A stretch of DNA of 49,633 nt from an uncultured Burkholderiales bacterium (GCA_951812315.1 CATOSA010000003.1:1-49633); one strand, 5' to 3'; numbered from the stretch's first letter, positions 18,159 to 27,322 are shown. The notes: generated by a model not told the origin, from the letters alone. Translations and numbers: made by a program.

Positions 18159-18989
18159 TCACCCTTTCACCGCGCCCAGCGAAATTCCGCGCACCAGATA
18201 CTTTTGCATGAAACCGACGACGATAAAGATCGGCACAGTCCCGAGAACGGACATTGCGGAGATTTTGCCCCAGAAATTCGATTGACCCCCGAAGTAATGT
18301 GTGACTTGAACCGTATATGTTGCAACTTCGGTCCGTGTCAGAACGAGCGCGAAGATGAAATCGTTCCACGCAAAAACGAAAGTGAATATGGCAGTCGCGA
18401 ACAGGCCGGCGCGGCACATTGGGAAGACGACTTTCCAGAGCACTTGCCAACGGTTGTAGCCATCCACGAGTGCCGCCTCTTCAAGCGCGCGCGGAATATC
18501 CAGAATGTAGCCGCGCATCATCCATATCACGTAAGGCAGGTTAAACGCCGTGTACAGCAGAATCAGCCCGAAGTAGGTGTCGACCAGGCCAAACCACACA
18601 TACAGCAAAAAGACGGGGAACACGATTGCGATCGGCGGCACCATGCGCTGGGAAATAATCCAGTTGGCCAGGTGCTCGCCGCCGGTCTTGAAGCGCGCGA
18701 GACTGTAGGCACAGATGGTGCCGAGGAGCATCGCGAAAATTGTGCTCACACTGGCGACGACCAGGCTGTTGCCGACAGTGGCCGCGTCGCCGTCCTTGAA
18801 AAGTACGGCATAGTTGCTGAACTGGAGGCTGGCTGGCCACCACACCGGCGGATACGAATATATCTCGTCCGCAGTTTTGAACGAGATCATGAACAGCCAG
18901 TAAACCGGAAACAGGAAAAAGACGGTGACGGCGACTGCGCCCGCGTAGCGCATTGCCAGTCTGAGTGCACGACGCTGCGCGAGCTTCAT
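18159..18989 (-). CDS. ABC sugar importer permease (MalG/UgpE type)
   Basis: A 276-residue inner-membrane protein with about six hydrophobic segments, starting with a positively charged leader then [20 protein letters not shown]. The EAA loop reads [20 protein letters not shown] (about residues 188-207), the contact site for the ATPase. The C-terminus GISLGAVKG is typical of the MalG/UgpE group. It overlaps the partner permease gene by 4 bp (ATGA). Confidence 0.9.
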   Translation of the reverse strand: MKLAQRRALRLAMRYAGAVAVTVFFLFPVYWLFMISFKTADEIYSYPPVWWPASLQFSNYAVLFKDGDAATVGNSLVVASVSTIFAMLLGTICAYSLARFKTGGEHLANWIISQRMVPPIAIVFPVFLLYVWFGLVDTYFGLILLYTAFNLPYVIWMMRGYILDIPRALEEAALVDGYNRWQVLWKVVFPMCRAGLFATAIFTFVFAWNDFIFALVLTRTEVATYTVQVTHYFGGQSNFWGKISAMSVLGTVPIFIVVGFMQKYLVRGISLGAVKG

Positions 18990-19888
18990 CGCGACAACTC
19001 CACCCGCCGCAATGCCATGATTACGACGAACGAAAGCATGATGATGATCATCAATGCGACCGCGCCGGTATAACTGGTTTCAAACTGCTGAAATCCTTTT
19101 ACGTAGGCGAAGATTGAAATCGTTTCAGTCATCGTGCCGGGACCGCCGCGCGTAAGCGCCCAGACGATATCGAACAGCCTGAACAGATCGAGGCTGCGAA
19201 TCAGAATGGCAACTGCCATAACCGGCCAGATCGCCGGCAGCACAATGCGAAAGAAGATGCGCCAGTAGCCGGCACCGTCAATCGACGCAGCCTCGAGCTG
19301 TGATTTGTCGACTGCCGACAACGCCGCCAAAAGCAGCAGAAACATGAATGGTGTCCATTGCCATACTTCTGCGGCAAGGATTGCGGGATAGACGAGATTC
19401 GGGCTGATCGTCCATAACAGCGTCATGTCTTGCCCCATGATCCAGCCGATGATCTGGTTTATCGGGCCAAACCGGTTGTCAAACATCAGTGACCAGGTCG
19501 CACCGGCGACAATCGGTGACACGACAACCGGCAGCACCAGCAACGCGACGAAAATCTGGCGCCCGGGAAGATGATCGATGAACAACTGCGCCATCAGCAA
19601 TCCGAGGATGAGTTCCAGCGGCAGAGCGATGGCGGTGAACGCCAACGTGTGAAGAAGGGATTCCCACAGGCGTATATCCGAGGCCATCGCGGCATAGTTG
19701 CGCAGGCCATGGAAACTGGTGTCGTTGTCGATCATGGTGATGCCCTGAAAGCTCACCACCAGCAAGTACACCAGTGGAAAAATACCGATCAGCAGCAGCA
19801 CGAAGATTGATGGTGCGATCAGCGTATATTTGAAACGACGCTCGCTTGAACGCGTGTTTCTCAATGTGCCTTCGGCAGACACGCACAC
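18986..19888 (-). CDS. ABC sugar importer permease (MalF/UgpA type)
   Basis: A 300-residue membrane protein with about six transmembrane segments (YTLIAPSIFVLLLIGIFPLV first). The EAA-type loop is EAASIDGAGYWRIFFRIVLP. It forms the membrane channel with the second permease. Its start lies 148 bp after the binding-protein gene, with a hairpin between them that could lower expression of the membrane parts relative to the binding protein. Confidence 0.9.
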   Translation of the reverse strand: MCVSAEGTLRNTRSSERRFKYTLIAPSIFVLLLIGIFPLVYLLVVSFQGITMIDNDTSFHGLRNYAAMASDIRLWESLLHTLAFTAIALPLELILGLLMAQLFIDHLPGRQIFVALLVLPVVVSPIVAGATWSLMFDNRFGPINQIIGWIMGQDMTLLWTISPNLVYPAILAAEVWQWTPFMFLLLLAALSAVDKSQLEAASIDGAGYWRIFFRIVLPAIWPVMAVAILIRSLDLFRLFDIVWALTRGGPGTMTETISIFAYVKGFQQFETSYTGAVALMIIIMLSFVVIMALRRVELSR

Positions 19889-19904
19889 TCCCCCGACTAT
19901 TCTC

Positions 19905-19946
19905 TATAAGAGAAAAGAAAAGGCGGGCAAGAAGTAGTGCCCGCCT
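19905..19946 (-). terminator. Hairpin after the binding-protein gene, likely partial terminator
   Basis: On the reverse strand a 9-bp perfect stem AGGCGGGCA / TGCCCGCCT (19921-19929 with 19938-19946, 8-nt loop) is followed by a T-rich tail TTTTCTTTTCTCTT. In ABC operons such a structure after the binding-protein gene commonly allows partial read-through and protects the upstream mRNA; that role is inferred here. Confidence 0.65.
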
Positions 19947-20036
19947 CCGCGCGTCCCTTTGGCGCCAGCCCGGTGCCCGGGTCCGGCGCCGTGGAACCTG
20001 TTGTTAACGAATCTTATTTCTTCAAGTGCGGCAGGC

Positions 20037-21557
20037 TTAGTTCGGATATGCGCCCGACTTTGCCGCCCAGGACTCGTATACCGCTCTTTGTTTGTCCACG
20101 CCAACTTGTTCGGTGACGGCATCCCAGTCGCTCGCGACTTTGTCCAGAATTGCCTGCGGGTCATCACCTGCCCAAAGTTTGCTGATGCCCTGGCGCAGCG
20201 CTTCTTCGTACTTGTCGGTTTGAATCAGGGACAGGTCGAGCAAGCCAGTCTGGGCGCCTTCGCCCAGTGCCGCGAGGTAGTCTTTCGCATCAGGCCACAA
20301 GGCCATATAGCCGGGGTTCGTAAAGTGAGAATCGCGGAACGGGTCGCGCAACGCGTACGGCAACTGCACTCGCTGGTTACTAATCTCTTCGCTATTCAGC
20401 CACTGAATAAACAGATAGGCGGCTTCCTTGTTCTTTGATGTTGAAGCGACAGACAACGCGAAGCCTGCTGCAAGCTCTGGGTGCCCGCCCGGCGGCAACG
20501 CGTAACCAACCTTGTCAGCGATCTGTGTTTTCGGTACCCATGACAGCGCTTCTTCGTTTTCAAGGTAGCCAGCGGCGAAGCGGCCATACGGTGGCCATGA
20601 AATCGTCATGGCAGCTTCGCCCTTGACGAATACTGCGAGGTTTTCAACAAAGCCGAATTTTTCGACGCCCGGCGGCATGAACTTGTTCTCGGTCAGCCAG
20701 CCGTTGAGTACCTTGACACCTTCCGGACCGTTGACAGCCGCTTTCATGTCAACATCGAAGAACTTCCCGCCTTCATTGCGGAAGCGTTCCTGAAACATGA
20801 AGTTACCGTAACCGGGCTCACGGAACATCGATGCGCCGTAGACTCCTTCGTCTTTCAGTGCGTCTGTCAGGAAGCTGCCGATTTCAATGAATTGTTCCCA
20901 TGTCTCAGGAACGATGAGATCGTAGCCATGCTTGTCCTTGAATGCGGTCTGCAAATCTTCCCGGGCAAAAATGTCCTTGCGGTAATACATCAGGAACACA
21001 TCGCCATCGTCCGGGAAGCCGTAGATTTTGCCGTCGACCGTCATCTGGTTATCGCGGTATGTCGCAGCAATTGTCTGCAGCTCACCCCGGTAACCGTATT
21101 TGTCGACATATGAATCGAGCTGTTCCAGGGCACCTGCCTGGGCGAGGTCAGGCATCCATGCCGGAATCACGTTTAAAGCGTCATAGGCGCCGGTATTGGC
21201 GCGGTATTCCTGCATGATCTTGGTGAACATTTCGGAGGTCGGGACTTCGACGACCTTGATCTTGCAGCCAGTCGCTTCTTCCCACATTGGCCCGGAAAAA
21301 TTGTTCGGATCGAGGGACTGGAGCCCGGCTTCCCAGACGATGGTGATGGTTTTTCCGTCCTCGCACAGTGGCTTGGCGGCTTCAACCGCAATTTGTGCGG
21401 CACTCTTGCCTTCGGTAGACACTGCGCTCGTGGTCGTTGATTCGCTCGCGTCATCCTTGCTACAGGCGGACAGTGCAAGCGCGGCCGCAATGGCGGCTAC
21501 CCAAAGCAAGTTTTTTCGAGATGGTTGCCAGCCGTGCAGGTAAGATTGTTGATTCAT
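20037..21557 (-). CDS. ABC sugar importer solute-binding lipoprotein (family 1)
   Basis: A 506-residue extracytoplasmic binding protein. The signal sequence ends in a lipobox (LALSAC, Cys ~32), so it is a membrane-anchored lipoprotein facing the periplasm, followed by a Ser/Thr-rich linker. KTITIVWEAG, EYRANTGAYDALNVIP and GKIYGFPDDGDVFLMYYRKD are typical of family-1 carbohydrate-binding proteins, which are usually ~420 residues; this one is longer. The ribosome site GAGGAGAG lies 6-7 nt before ATG 21557. It is the first gene of a reverse-strand run with two permeases, the ATPase and a lactonase-like enzyme, indicating uptake of a sugar or sugar lactone/acid. Confidence 0.9.
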   Translation of the reverse strand: MNQQSYLHGWQPSRKNLLWVAAIAAALALSACSKDDASESTTTSAVSTEGKSAAQIAVEAAKPLCEDGKTITIVWEAGLQSLDPNNFSGPMWEEATGCKIKVVEVPTSEMFTKIMQEYRANTGAYDALNVIPAWMPDLAQAGALEQLDSYVDKYGYRGELQTIAATYRDNQMTVDGKIYGFPDDGDVFLMYYRKDIFAREDLQTAFKDKHGYDLIVPETWEQFIEIGSFLTDALKDEGVYGASMFREPGYGNFMFQERFRNEGGKFFDVDMKAAVNGPEGVKVLNGWLTENKFMPPGVEKFGFVENLAVFVKGEAAMTISWPPYGRFAAGYLENEEALSWVPKTQIADKVGYALPPGGHPELAAGFALSVASTSKNKEAAYLFIQWLNSEEISNQRVQLPYALRDPFRDSHFTNPGYMALWPDAKDYLAALGEGAQTGLLDLSLIQTDKYEEALRQGISKLWAGDDPQAILDKVASDWDAVTEQVGVDKQRAVYESWAAKSGAYPN

Positions 21558-21898
21558 GGCTTCTCTCCTCTAAGATGTTCTTATCGGTTTCCTGGGACTC
21601 GAATTCATCAGCTAATGGATGTTTCCTGAGTGGGTCACTGTGCTCGACGAATCCCGATGTTTATTTTGCTTTCTGGCGCCGATCGCACAAATACCGGACG
21701 ACCCAATTTCCGACCGTGCAGACGCCCATTCTGCTACTACGCCATTGTCTTGGCGCATGAGGCGTCGCGTCAAGTAAAGAAATGCAGGAATCCCTTTGCT
21801 GCGACGCCGCAGCGCCGGTATGTGTCGTTGCTACCCGACAATTGAACGCGTCGCCGGAAAAAGGGGTACGATCAGATCTCGGTAGAAGGCATGTCGTC
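21558..21898. other. Divergent intergenic region between ABC operon and hydratase gene
   Basis: This 341-bp region separates the reverse-strand ABC operon from the forward-strand hydratase gene, so it should hold both promoters and any shared operator. I see no convincing promoter boxes, terminator or gene in it. Open frames here are shadows or upstream extensions of the hydratase without ribosome sites. Confidence 0.4.
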
Positions 21899-22699
21899 AT
21901 GACTGATACGAAAAGATGGAAACGCGTTGCCGGGGTTATCGTCCAGCAGCGGCTGGCGCTGACACCTATTGAAGCGCTGTCCCCCAGGTCGCAACCGCGC
22001 GATGAAGCCCAGGGGTATGCGCTGCAGACCGAAGTCAGCCGGCTGCTGACCAAATCGGGAATGGGTCGTGTCGTCGGCCACAAGATCGGTTGTACGATGC
22101 CGGTCATGCAGGAGTTTCTCGGAATCCCGAATCCCTGTGCCGGGGACGTCTTTGAGGAAACGGTTCGGCATGGCTCTGCGACCGTCCCGCGATCTGGCTT
22201 CGTGAAACTCGGCATCGAATGCGAAATCGCTGTCGAGTTGGCGCGCAACATTTTCCCTTCAGATGGACCGTTCACGCGGGAGACTATTGCACCGGCCGTG
22301 CATTCAGTGATGGTGGCAATGGAGATCGTCGACGACCGGTACCGCGACTATTTGCAACTGGGTGTGCCGACGCTGATTGCCGATGATTTTTTCGACAGCG
22401 GATGTGTTCTTGGTGAGCCGGTGAGCATGTGGCGGGATCTCAATCTGGCAGCATTGTCTGGCGCGACCTACATTAACGGTAGTGAAGTAGGGCGTGGAAA
22501 CGGTGGGCAGATCATGGGCCATCCATTCGAGGCACTGGCGTGGCTTGCCCGCTCGCGTGCGGCGCGTGGAATGGGTCTGAAGCAGGGAGAATTCGTGCTG
22601 CTCGGCAGTGTCGTCGAAACCAAATGGCTGGAAGCGGGCGACAACGCCCGGGTCGAGATCGAATCGCTGGGAAGTGTGAGCCTGAACGTTAAGCGCTAA
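21899..22699 (+). CDS. 2-keto-4-pentenoate hydratase / MhpD-like FAH-superfamily protein
   Basis: I choose ATG 21899 (AAGG 9 nt upstream), giving 266 residues, the usual size. The protein resembles MhpD/HpaH hydratases: GRVVGHKIGCTMPVMQEFLG, GIECEIAVELARNIF with metal-binding Glu residues, AMEIVDDRY, and LLGSVVETKWLEAGD near the end. Such enzymes hydrate 2-hydroxy-penta-2,4-dienoate-type compounds to 4-hydroxy-2-keto acids, which an HpcH/HpaI aldolase then cleaves; a protein of that family is encoded at 5107-5895. Divergent from the ABC importer, so possibly part of the same catabolic unit. Related FAH-family enzymes also act on 2,4-diketo sugar acids, so the substrate is open. Confidence 0.75.
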   Translation: MTDTKRWKRVAGVIVQQRLALTPIEALSPRSQPRDEAQGYALQTEVSRLLTKSGMGRVVGHKIGCTMPVMQEFLGIPNPCAGDVFEETVRHGSATVPRSGFVKLGIECEIAVELARNIFPSDGPFTRETIAPAVHSVMVAMEIVDDRYRDYLQLGVPTLIADDFFDSGCVLGEPVSMWRDLNLAALSGATYINGSEVGRGNGGQIMGHPFEALAWLARSRAARGMGLKQGEFVLLGSVVETKWLEAGDNARVEIESLGSVSLNVKR

Positions 22700-22827
22700 C
22701 CTGCATATTTCCTGAAAGCGAATAGGGACAAACTGCTCCAGCGAAACAATGCCCAAGAGTATTGCTATCAAGTTGATTCGCTTCGCTGAAACTTTGAGTA
22801 CGCGACCGTCTTCGTGAAATATGCAGG
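22700..22827. repeat. 128-bp element bounded by 12-bp perfect inverted repeats (MITE-like)
   Basis: CCTGCATATTTC (22700-22711) and its exact reverse complement GAAATATGCAGG (22816-22827) bound the segment, and inner parts also pair (GAAAGCGAAT near 22714 with ATTCGCTTCG near 22776). It begins on the base after the hydratase stop codon and has no coding content. It may be a MITE or the ends of a lost IS; no clear target duplication was seen. A transcript could fold it into a long hairpin. Confidence 0.55.
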
Positions 22828-23115
22828 CTTGTATGGTACGTCCTGCACCTGAGGGTGCCGGGGTGGAGGGACGATGCAGGCTATCTGCCGTAACCGGACA
22901 GACCGAACTAGCCATGTCCCCACTCTGTCTTTCTGAGCGTCGATTTGGGAAGCAGCGGCAAGTGTTTGCGCACCTGACCGCCGATAGAAACAAGCTAACG
23001 CGGCAAAGACAGCCCCCCTCGGCACGTTTAAGTGTACGGCGATACGGGCGGCTTGAGCACGGCGTTGTCCATGTATGCAGCCGTTGTTGCCATTGGCCGT
23101 GGAAGTGGAGCTTAC
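22828..23115 (+). other. Non-coding leader of the IS110-family element, candidate bridge-RNA region
   Basis: About 290 bp without a gene lie directly before the IS110-family transposase frame. They contain a small hairpin GCACC-tgag-GGTGC near 22845 enclosed by complementary CCTGCA ... TGCAGG. In IS110-group elements the region 5' of the transposase encodes the structured bridge RNA that binds donor and target DNA. Position and fold potential fit, but I could not establish the RNA ends, a promoter or the guide loops. Confidence 0.35.
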
Positions 23116-24096
23116 ATGTCTGATTCACACAAGAGCATCGAAGTCATCGGCGCGGACATTAGCCAGTGCGAAATCGTTATTGCCTAGGCGCGCTCGCAGC
23201 GACCTTGCCAGCGTATTGCCAATAAGCGCGAGGCCATTGTGGTCTGGCTCAAACAACTTCCCGCAGGCTGTGTTATCGGCATGGAGGCCACGGGCCGGTT
23301 ACATCAGCAGCTGGCTGATCTGGCTGCAGGACATGGACACGTCGTGTACGTCCTTAACCCCAAGCATGTAGCGTCTTACGCCAGGGGCGTGGGCCAGCGC
23401 GGCAAGACCGATCCAATGGACGCGGGCGTGATTGCCCGTTATGTCGATCGCGAACGTGATGGGCTACATCGTTATGTCGTACCCAGCGCCTTGCAGCGCA
23501 CGCTGCGTGATTTGATCAGCCAACGCGCGAGCGTCGTGCGTCATACTACGGCGCTGCGCCAGAGCATCCGGGCTACGGGCACGCGGTCCAACCGCGCCTT
23601 AAAGCGCGCGCATCAAGGCGCCTTGAAGAGCCTGAACACGCTGCTCGCCGAGCTCAACAACGAGCTCAAACGCGTCATTGCACACAACGATGAACTGGAG
23701 AACAAACGCAAGCAACTGCAGCGCATTCGCGGCATTGGCTTTATCAACAGCGCGGCGTTGACCCATCGCTTCGATCACACGCCCTTTGCCAATAGCGATG
23801 CGGTGGTGGCCGCCTACGGATTGGACCCGCGCCCGAAGGATTCTGGTACTCATCAGGGCAAGCGGCGCCTGACCAAACAGGGCAATGCGGAGGATCGGCG
23901 GCTGATCTACCTGGCTGGGCAGGCAGCGGCAAAGACAAAATTGTTCAAACCAATTTATCGCGCACTACTAGCCAGGGGCTTGGCAACCACCGAGGCCATT
24001 GTGATCCTGGCCAGAAAGCTACTGCGCATCGCCTTTGCCATCTGGACTTCAGGACAACCGTTCAAGCCTGATATGGTCGGAAAAAAACCTTGCTAA
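23116..24096 (+). pseudogene. IS110-family transposase (DEDD recombinase) with an in-frame amber codon
   Basis: The frame starts at ATG 23116 (MSDSHKSIEVIGADISQCEI), is interrupted by TAG at 23185-23187 (codon 24), and continues in the same frame to TAA 24094-24096, about 326 codons. The DEDD catalytic residues are visible: Asp in GADIS, Glu in GMEATG, and two Asp in KTDPMDAGVIARY; the C-terminal part with the nucleophilic Ser lies around PKDSGTHQGKRRLTKQ. The long part from 23239 could be translated alone but would lack the first catalytic Asp, so the enzyme is probably inactive. IS110 elements have no long terminal repeats, so the borders cannot be fixed; the right border must lie near 24097-24108, next to the end of cca. 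Confidence 0.85.
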
Positions 24097-24108
24097 AAAC
24101 CATAGGAA

Positions 24109-25335
24109 CTAGGAAATTGGCCGCAACGTCGCGATCGCATCGCGAATCGCGTCGATTCGGGCGGTATCGACCCGTTCCTTAATCTGTTCAGGTTTGTCGA
24201 CCTCACCCGCTATTTTTCCGGCGTCAACCCTTCTCGCGGCATTGTCGGCAGTTCGAAACACATCAGCCTGCGGGTAGGGCTTATCCTCGAAACCGGGCCT
24301 GCCACGGAAGTCACTTTCGCACGCTTTCAGAATGTCCTCGAAACGTGCCGGCTTGCGAAATACGTCTGCGGCAGCAAGTATTTTCAGTATCGTTGCGGGC
24401 CGAAGTTCACTGGCGCGATGGATGTCTCCGTGAAACTGTGCTGTGAGTCTGGCGACGTCGCGACATTCTCCTGGCACCCGCAAGCGCGTACACATGGACT
24501 CGACCAGTTCAACGCTCTGTTGCTCGTGGCCATGGTGTGCGGGCCACAGTTCGCGCGGCGTAACGCCTTTGCCGAGGTCGTGCGTCAGTGCGGCAAAGCG
24601 TGCAGCCAGTGAATAGCGTTGACGTGCTGCGTAATCGATGACCATTAGAATGTGCACGCCGGTATCGATTTCCGGATGTTGTTGTTCCGGCTGTGGCACG
24701 CCAAACAGCGCATCGAGTTCAGGAAGAATTCGAGCAAGCGCGCCACAGTCTCGCAGAACCTGAAACATGACCGATGGCGATGTTTCCATCAGCCCAGTTG
24801 AAATTTCCTGCCACACCCGTTCTGCGACCAGGTGGTCTGTCTCCCCGATCTCAACGAGCTGCTGCATCAGTGCGCTGGTCTCTGCGGCGATGGCGAAACT
24901 GAAGCGGGCTGCAAAGCGGGCGACGCGCAAGATCCTGACCGGATCCTCTACAAATGCCGGGCTGACATGACGCAGGATTCCATTGTTCAGGTCGGTGCGA
25001 CCACTGAACGGATCAATAAAGTCGCCGTTCTGATCGCGGGCAATCGCGTTAATCGTCAGATCCCGGCGTTCCAGATCCTGTTCCAGCGTGACGTCGGGTG
25101 AGGCATAGACCGTGAAGCCGCGGTATCCGTGTCCACTCTTGCGTTCGGTTCGCGCGAGCGCGTATTGTTCGTGCGTATCCGGATGCAGAAAAACCGGGAA
25201 GTCTCTGCCAACCGGTCTGAAGCCCAGCCGCTGCATTTCTTCCGGCGTGCTTCCGACGACGACGTAGTCCTGGTCTCGGACTTCGAGGCCGAGTAGTTGA
25301 TCCCGGACTGAGCCGCCGACGGCGAAGACTTTCAC
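24109..25335 (-). CDS. cca: CCA-adding tRNA nucleotidyltransferase (multifunctional, with HD domain)
   Basis: I take GTG 25335 as start, giving MKVFAVGGSVRDQLLGLEV; it overlaps the stop of the GST gene (GTGA). The 408-residue protein has the class II nucleotidyltransferase head (GGSVRD; RDQDYVVVG with the catalytic acidic pair; ALARTERKSGHGYRGF; RRDLTINAIARD), the RNA-binding neck, and an HD phosphohydrolase domain (AALTHDLGKGVTP), as in gammaproteobacterial Cca. It adds or repairs the CCA end of tRNAs. It ends next to the IS110 copy; its last codons PIS-TAG lie within about 15 bp of the transposase stop, so the very C-terminus could have been altered by the insertion. Confidence 0.93.
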   Translation of the reverse strand: MKVFAVGGSVRDQLLGLEVRDQDYVVVGSTPEEMQRLGFRPVGRDFPVFLHPDTHEQYALARTERKSGHGYRGFTVYASPDVTLEQDLERRDLTINAIARDQNGDFIDPFSGRTDLNNGILRHVSPAFVEDPVRILRVARFAARFSFAIAAETSALMQQLVEIGETDHLVAERVWQEISTGLMETSPSVMFQVLRDCGALARILPELDALFGVPQPEQQHPEIDTGVHILMVIDYAARQRYSLAARFAALTHDLGKGVTPRELWPAHHGHEQQSVELVESMCTRLRVPGECRDVARLTAQFHGDIHRASELRPATILKILAAADVFRKPARFEDILKACESDFRGRPGFEDKPYPQADVFRTADNAARRVDAGKIAGEVDKPEQIKERVDTARIDAIRDAIATLRPIS

Positions 25336-25967
25336 AATTCGTAGCTCGCTATGACCTCGGTTTCCAGTTGCGCATCGCAATACCAGCTACGCAAGGCGGG
25401 CAGTTTCAGAATAGCTTGCGCGTAGCGAGCCGCAGCGCCGTCGAGTTCCACAGCATAGGTCGCGAATCTCGAAACAACAGGTGCATACATCGCATCGGCG
25501 ATCGAAAAATCGCCAAACAGGAAGGGCCCGCCGCCGCCGAAGCGCGACCTCACGTCAGTCCATATTGAAACGACACGGGCGATGTCATTCGTGACACCCG
25601 AACTGTAATTCTTGTCTTCGATGCGGCGGCGCATGTTCATCGGCATATCCGCTCTCAAATCCGAAAACCCCGAATGCATCTCGGCGCTGATCGCTCTTGC
25701 CACTGCTCGCGCACCCGAAGCGGCGGGCCATAAGCCCAGTTCAGGGAACTTGTCGGCAAGATACTCGCAAATGGCGAGCGACTCCCATACGCTGACCGTG
25801 CCATCGACCAGAACGGGCACTTTTCCGGTCGGAGAGTATTCTCCGATCTTCTCGTGCCAGTTTGTTGTATACAAAGGCAACCGAGTTTCATTGAACTCAA
25901 TGCCCGCCTGGCGCATCAGCAGCCAGGGACGTAGCGACCATGATGAGTACGCCTTGTTGCCGATCAT
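25332..25967 (-). CDS. Glutathione S-transferase family protein
   Basis: A 211-residue protein starting MIGNKAYSSWSLRPWLLMRQ, with the active-site Ser region SSWSLRP, the cis-Pro motif TGKVPVLVDG and the glutathione-binding VWESLAICEYLADKFP in the thioredoxin-like domain (1-~80), then the helical C-terminal domain with FLFGDFSIADAMYAPV. This is the GST subfamily often found near cca and slt in gammaproteobacteria. It conjugates glutathione to electrophiles or acts as a peroxidase; substrate unknown. It overlaps cca by 4 bp. Confidence 0.88.
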   Translation of the reverse strand: MIGNKAYSSWSLRPWLLMRQAGIEFNETRLPLYTTNWHEKIGEYSPTGKVPVLVDGTVSVWESLAICEYLADKFPELGLWPAASGARAVARAISAEMHSGFSDLRADMPMNMRRRIEDKNYSSGVTNDIARVVSIWTDVRSRFGGGGPFLFGDFSIADAMYAPVVSRFATYAVELDGAAARYAQAILKLPALRSWYCDAQLETEVIASYEL

Positions 25968-26008
25968 GAGTTGCCGTTGAGCGATGGCCGGATAATCTGT
26001 TATTAACG

Positions 26009-26956
26009 TCAGGCTCTTAACCGGAAACTATCTTCTCGCTGGTCCACACTGTGCTTTGCAAGATAACCGGGAACGATTGTTTCAAGCGCGCGCGGCTCAA
26101 ATCCGAATTTCGCCGCAAACGCACCTTCGCATACATTATCGACCTGCATCGAGCGCAAGTTGTCGGGCGTCATGAGCTTGCCAGGCAGGCGTTCCAGAAT
26201 CGAGGCCTGCAAATATGACAGGCGTGTCGATAGCGGAATGATATGCCTGCGAAGCCCGCGGATTGCGCACACATAGGCTACGAGCTCCCGTAGCCGGTAC
26301 TGTTTCGGGCCGCAAAGTTCGAAGGTTTTGGAATAGGACTGAGTTTCATCGAGGTTGTCGACGATGGCACGCGCAACGTCCTCGACAAATATCGGCTGAA
26401 AGCGCGCATCAGGGCAGGCGAGTGGAATGACCGGAGCCACATCCGCGAGCTTTGCGAACAGATTCAGGAAGCGGTCATCGCGGCCAAAAATCACAGATGG
26501 CCGGAAAATTGTCGTCTGCACCATGCTTGCTTCTGCGGCGCGAATCTGTTGCTCGCCTGCGGCCTTTGAACGCAAATACTCGCTCGGTGCATCGTGCCCC
26601 GCTTTCAGCGCGGACACATGGATCAGTCGCCGGATTTCGTTTGCGCGGCACACATCCACAATTTTGCGTGGCAAATCCGAATGAACACGCTGAAAGTCGC
26701 CTTTGGTCGTCTCGTGCAAGATTCCGGTCAGGTTGATCACGGCGTCGCAGCCGGCAATCGATTCTGAAAGCACTTGCGGGTCACCGATGTTGGCTTCGAT
26801 TACCTCGGCTGTGGGGAGCACGATGAGATCGCTTTTCACCAGTTCGCGGCGGCGGGTTGGAATACGTACCGACAAACCCTGGCTGCAAAGCAGGCTTGCA
26901 ACATGGCGCCCGACGAAGCCTGATCCACCGATCAGGCACACTGTCTTTGATCTCAT
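26009..26956 (-). CDS. NAD(P)-binding protein of the complex I NDUFA9 / atypical SDR group
   Basis: A 315-residue extended-type Rossmann protein. It has GGSGFVGRHVASLL (nucleotide-binding glycines), NLTGILHE, HVSALKAGHDAPSEYLRSKA (Ser...Tyr-xxx-Lys-like) and RPSVIFGRDDRFLNLFAKL, the pattern of bacterial NDUFA9-like NAD-dependent epimerase/dehydratase homologues. In this genomic neighbourhood (slt, this gene, cca) homologues are common in gammaproteobacteria, but their reaction is not established. It lies 42 bp upstream of the GST gene on the same strand, so co-transcription with GST and cca is likely. Confidence 0.8.
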   Translation of the reverse strand: MRSKTVCLIGGSGFVGRHVASLLCSQGLSVRIPTRRRELVKSDLIVLPTAEVIEANIGDPQVLSESIAGCDAVINLTGILHETTKGDFQRVHSDLPRKIVDVCRANEIRRLIHVSALKAGHDAPSEYLRSKAAGEQQIRAAEASMVQTTIFRPSVIFGRDDRFLNLFAKLADVAPVIPLACPDARFQPIFVEDVARAIVDNLDETQSYSKTFELCGPKQYRLRELVAYVCAIRGLRRHIIPLSTRLSYLQASILERLPGKLMTPDNLRSMQVDNVCEGAFAAKFGFEPRALETIVPGYLAKHSVDQREDSFRLRA

Positions 26957-27322
26957 ATCGTTATTTGATCTGAATCGCCGGTATGGCGTGTCACTCCTGC
27001 TGCGAAGGCGTTGCTAATTGTAGCGTGATCAAAACAATGTGGCCGACCTGGAAGAATTTGTTATCAGCCAATGTCTTCGAGGCAACCGTGCTCGACTCGG
27101 TCAGCCTTGGAAGTGGTCGCAGCAATGGCAGTGGCTGTTGAAGTCTTCAAAGGCGTGTTTCGAGCCTCGATGCTTGCTCGTGTCCCCGATTGGAGGCGAG
27201 AAGCTCACCGCGTCGTGCGTGCATCAAGTACGCGGCGTGCAATACGGGCGTGCCATGAGTGAATCAGTTCCTGGAGTGAAACAGTCCTGGAGTGAAACAG
27301 TCCTGGAGTGAAACAGTTTTTA
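26957..27322. other. Intergenic region before slt end, containing a short tandem repeat
   Basis: 366 bp with no recognisable gene; an open frame at 27039-27311 has atypical composition and no homology that I recognise. The only structure is the 16-bp tandem repeat at 27269-27316. The start region of the NDUFA9-like gene (up to about 27020) presumably holds its promoter. Confidence 0.4.
27269..27316. repeat. Three tandem copies of a 16-bp repeat
   Basis: The unit TCCTGGAGTGAAACAG occurs three times without a gap (27269-27284, 27285-27300, 27301-27316), all identical, with a degenerate copy (ATGAGTGAATCAG) just upstream. Such short arrays can vary in copy number by slippage. It lies just beyond the 3' end of slt. 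Confidence 0.85.

Noticed and set aside
27039..27311. 90-codon frame in the gap before slt
   Set aside because: Unusual Trp/Gln-rich content, runs through the 16-bp tandem repeat, no family recognised.
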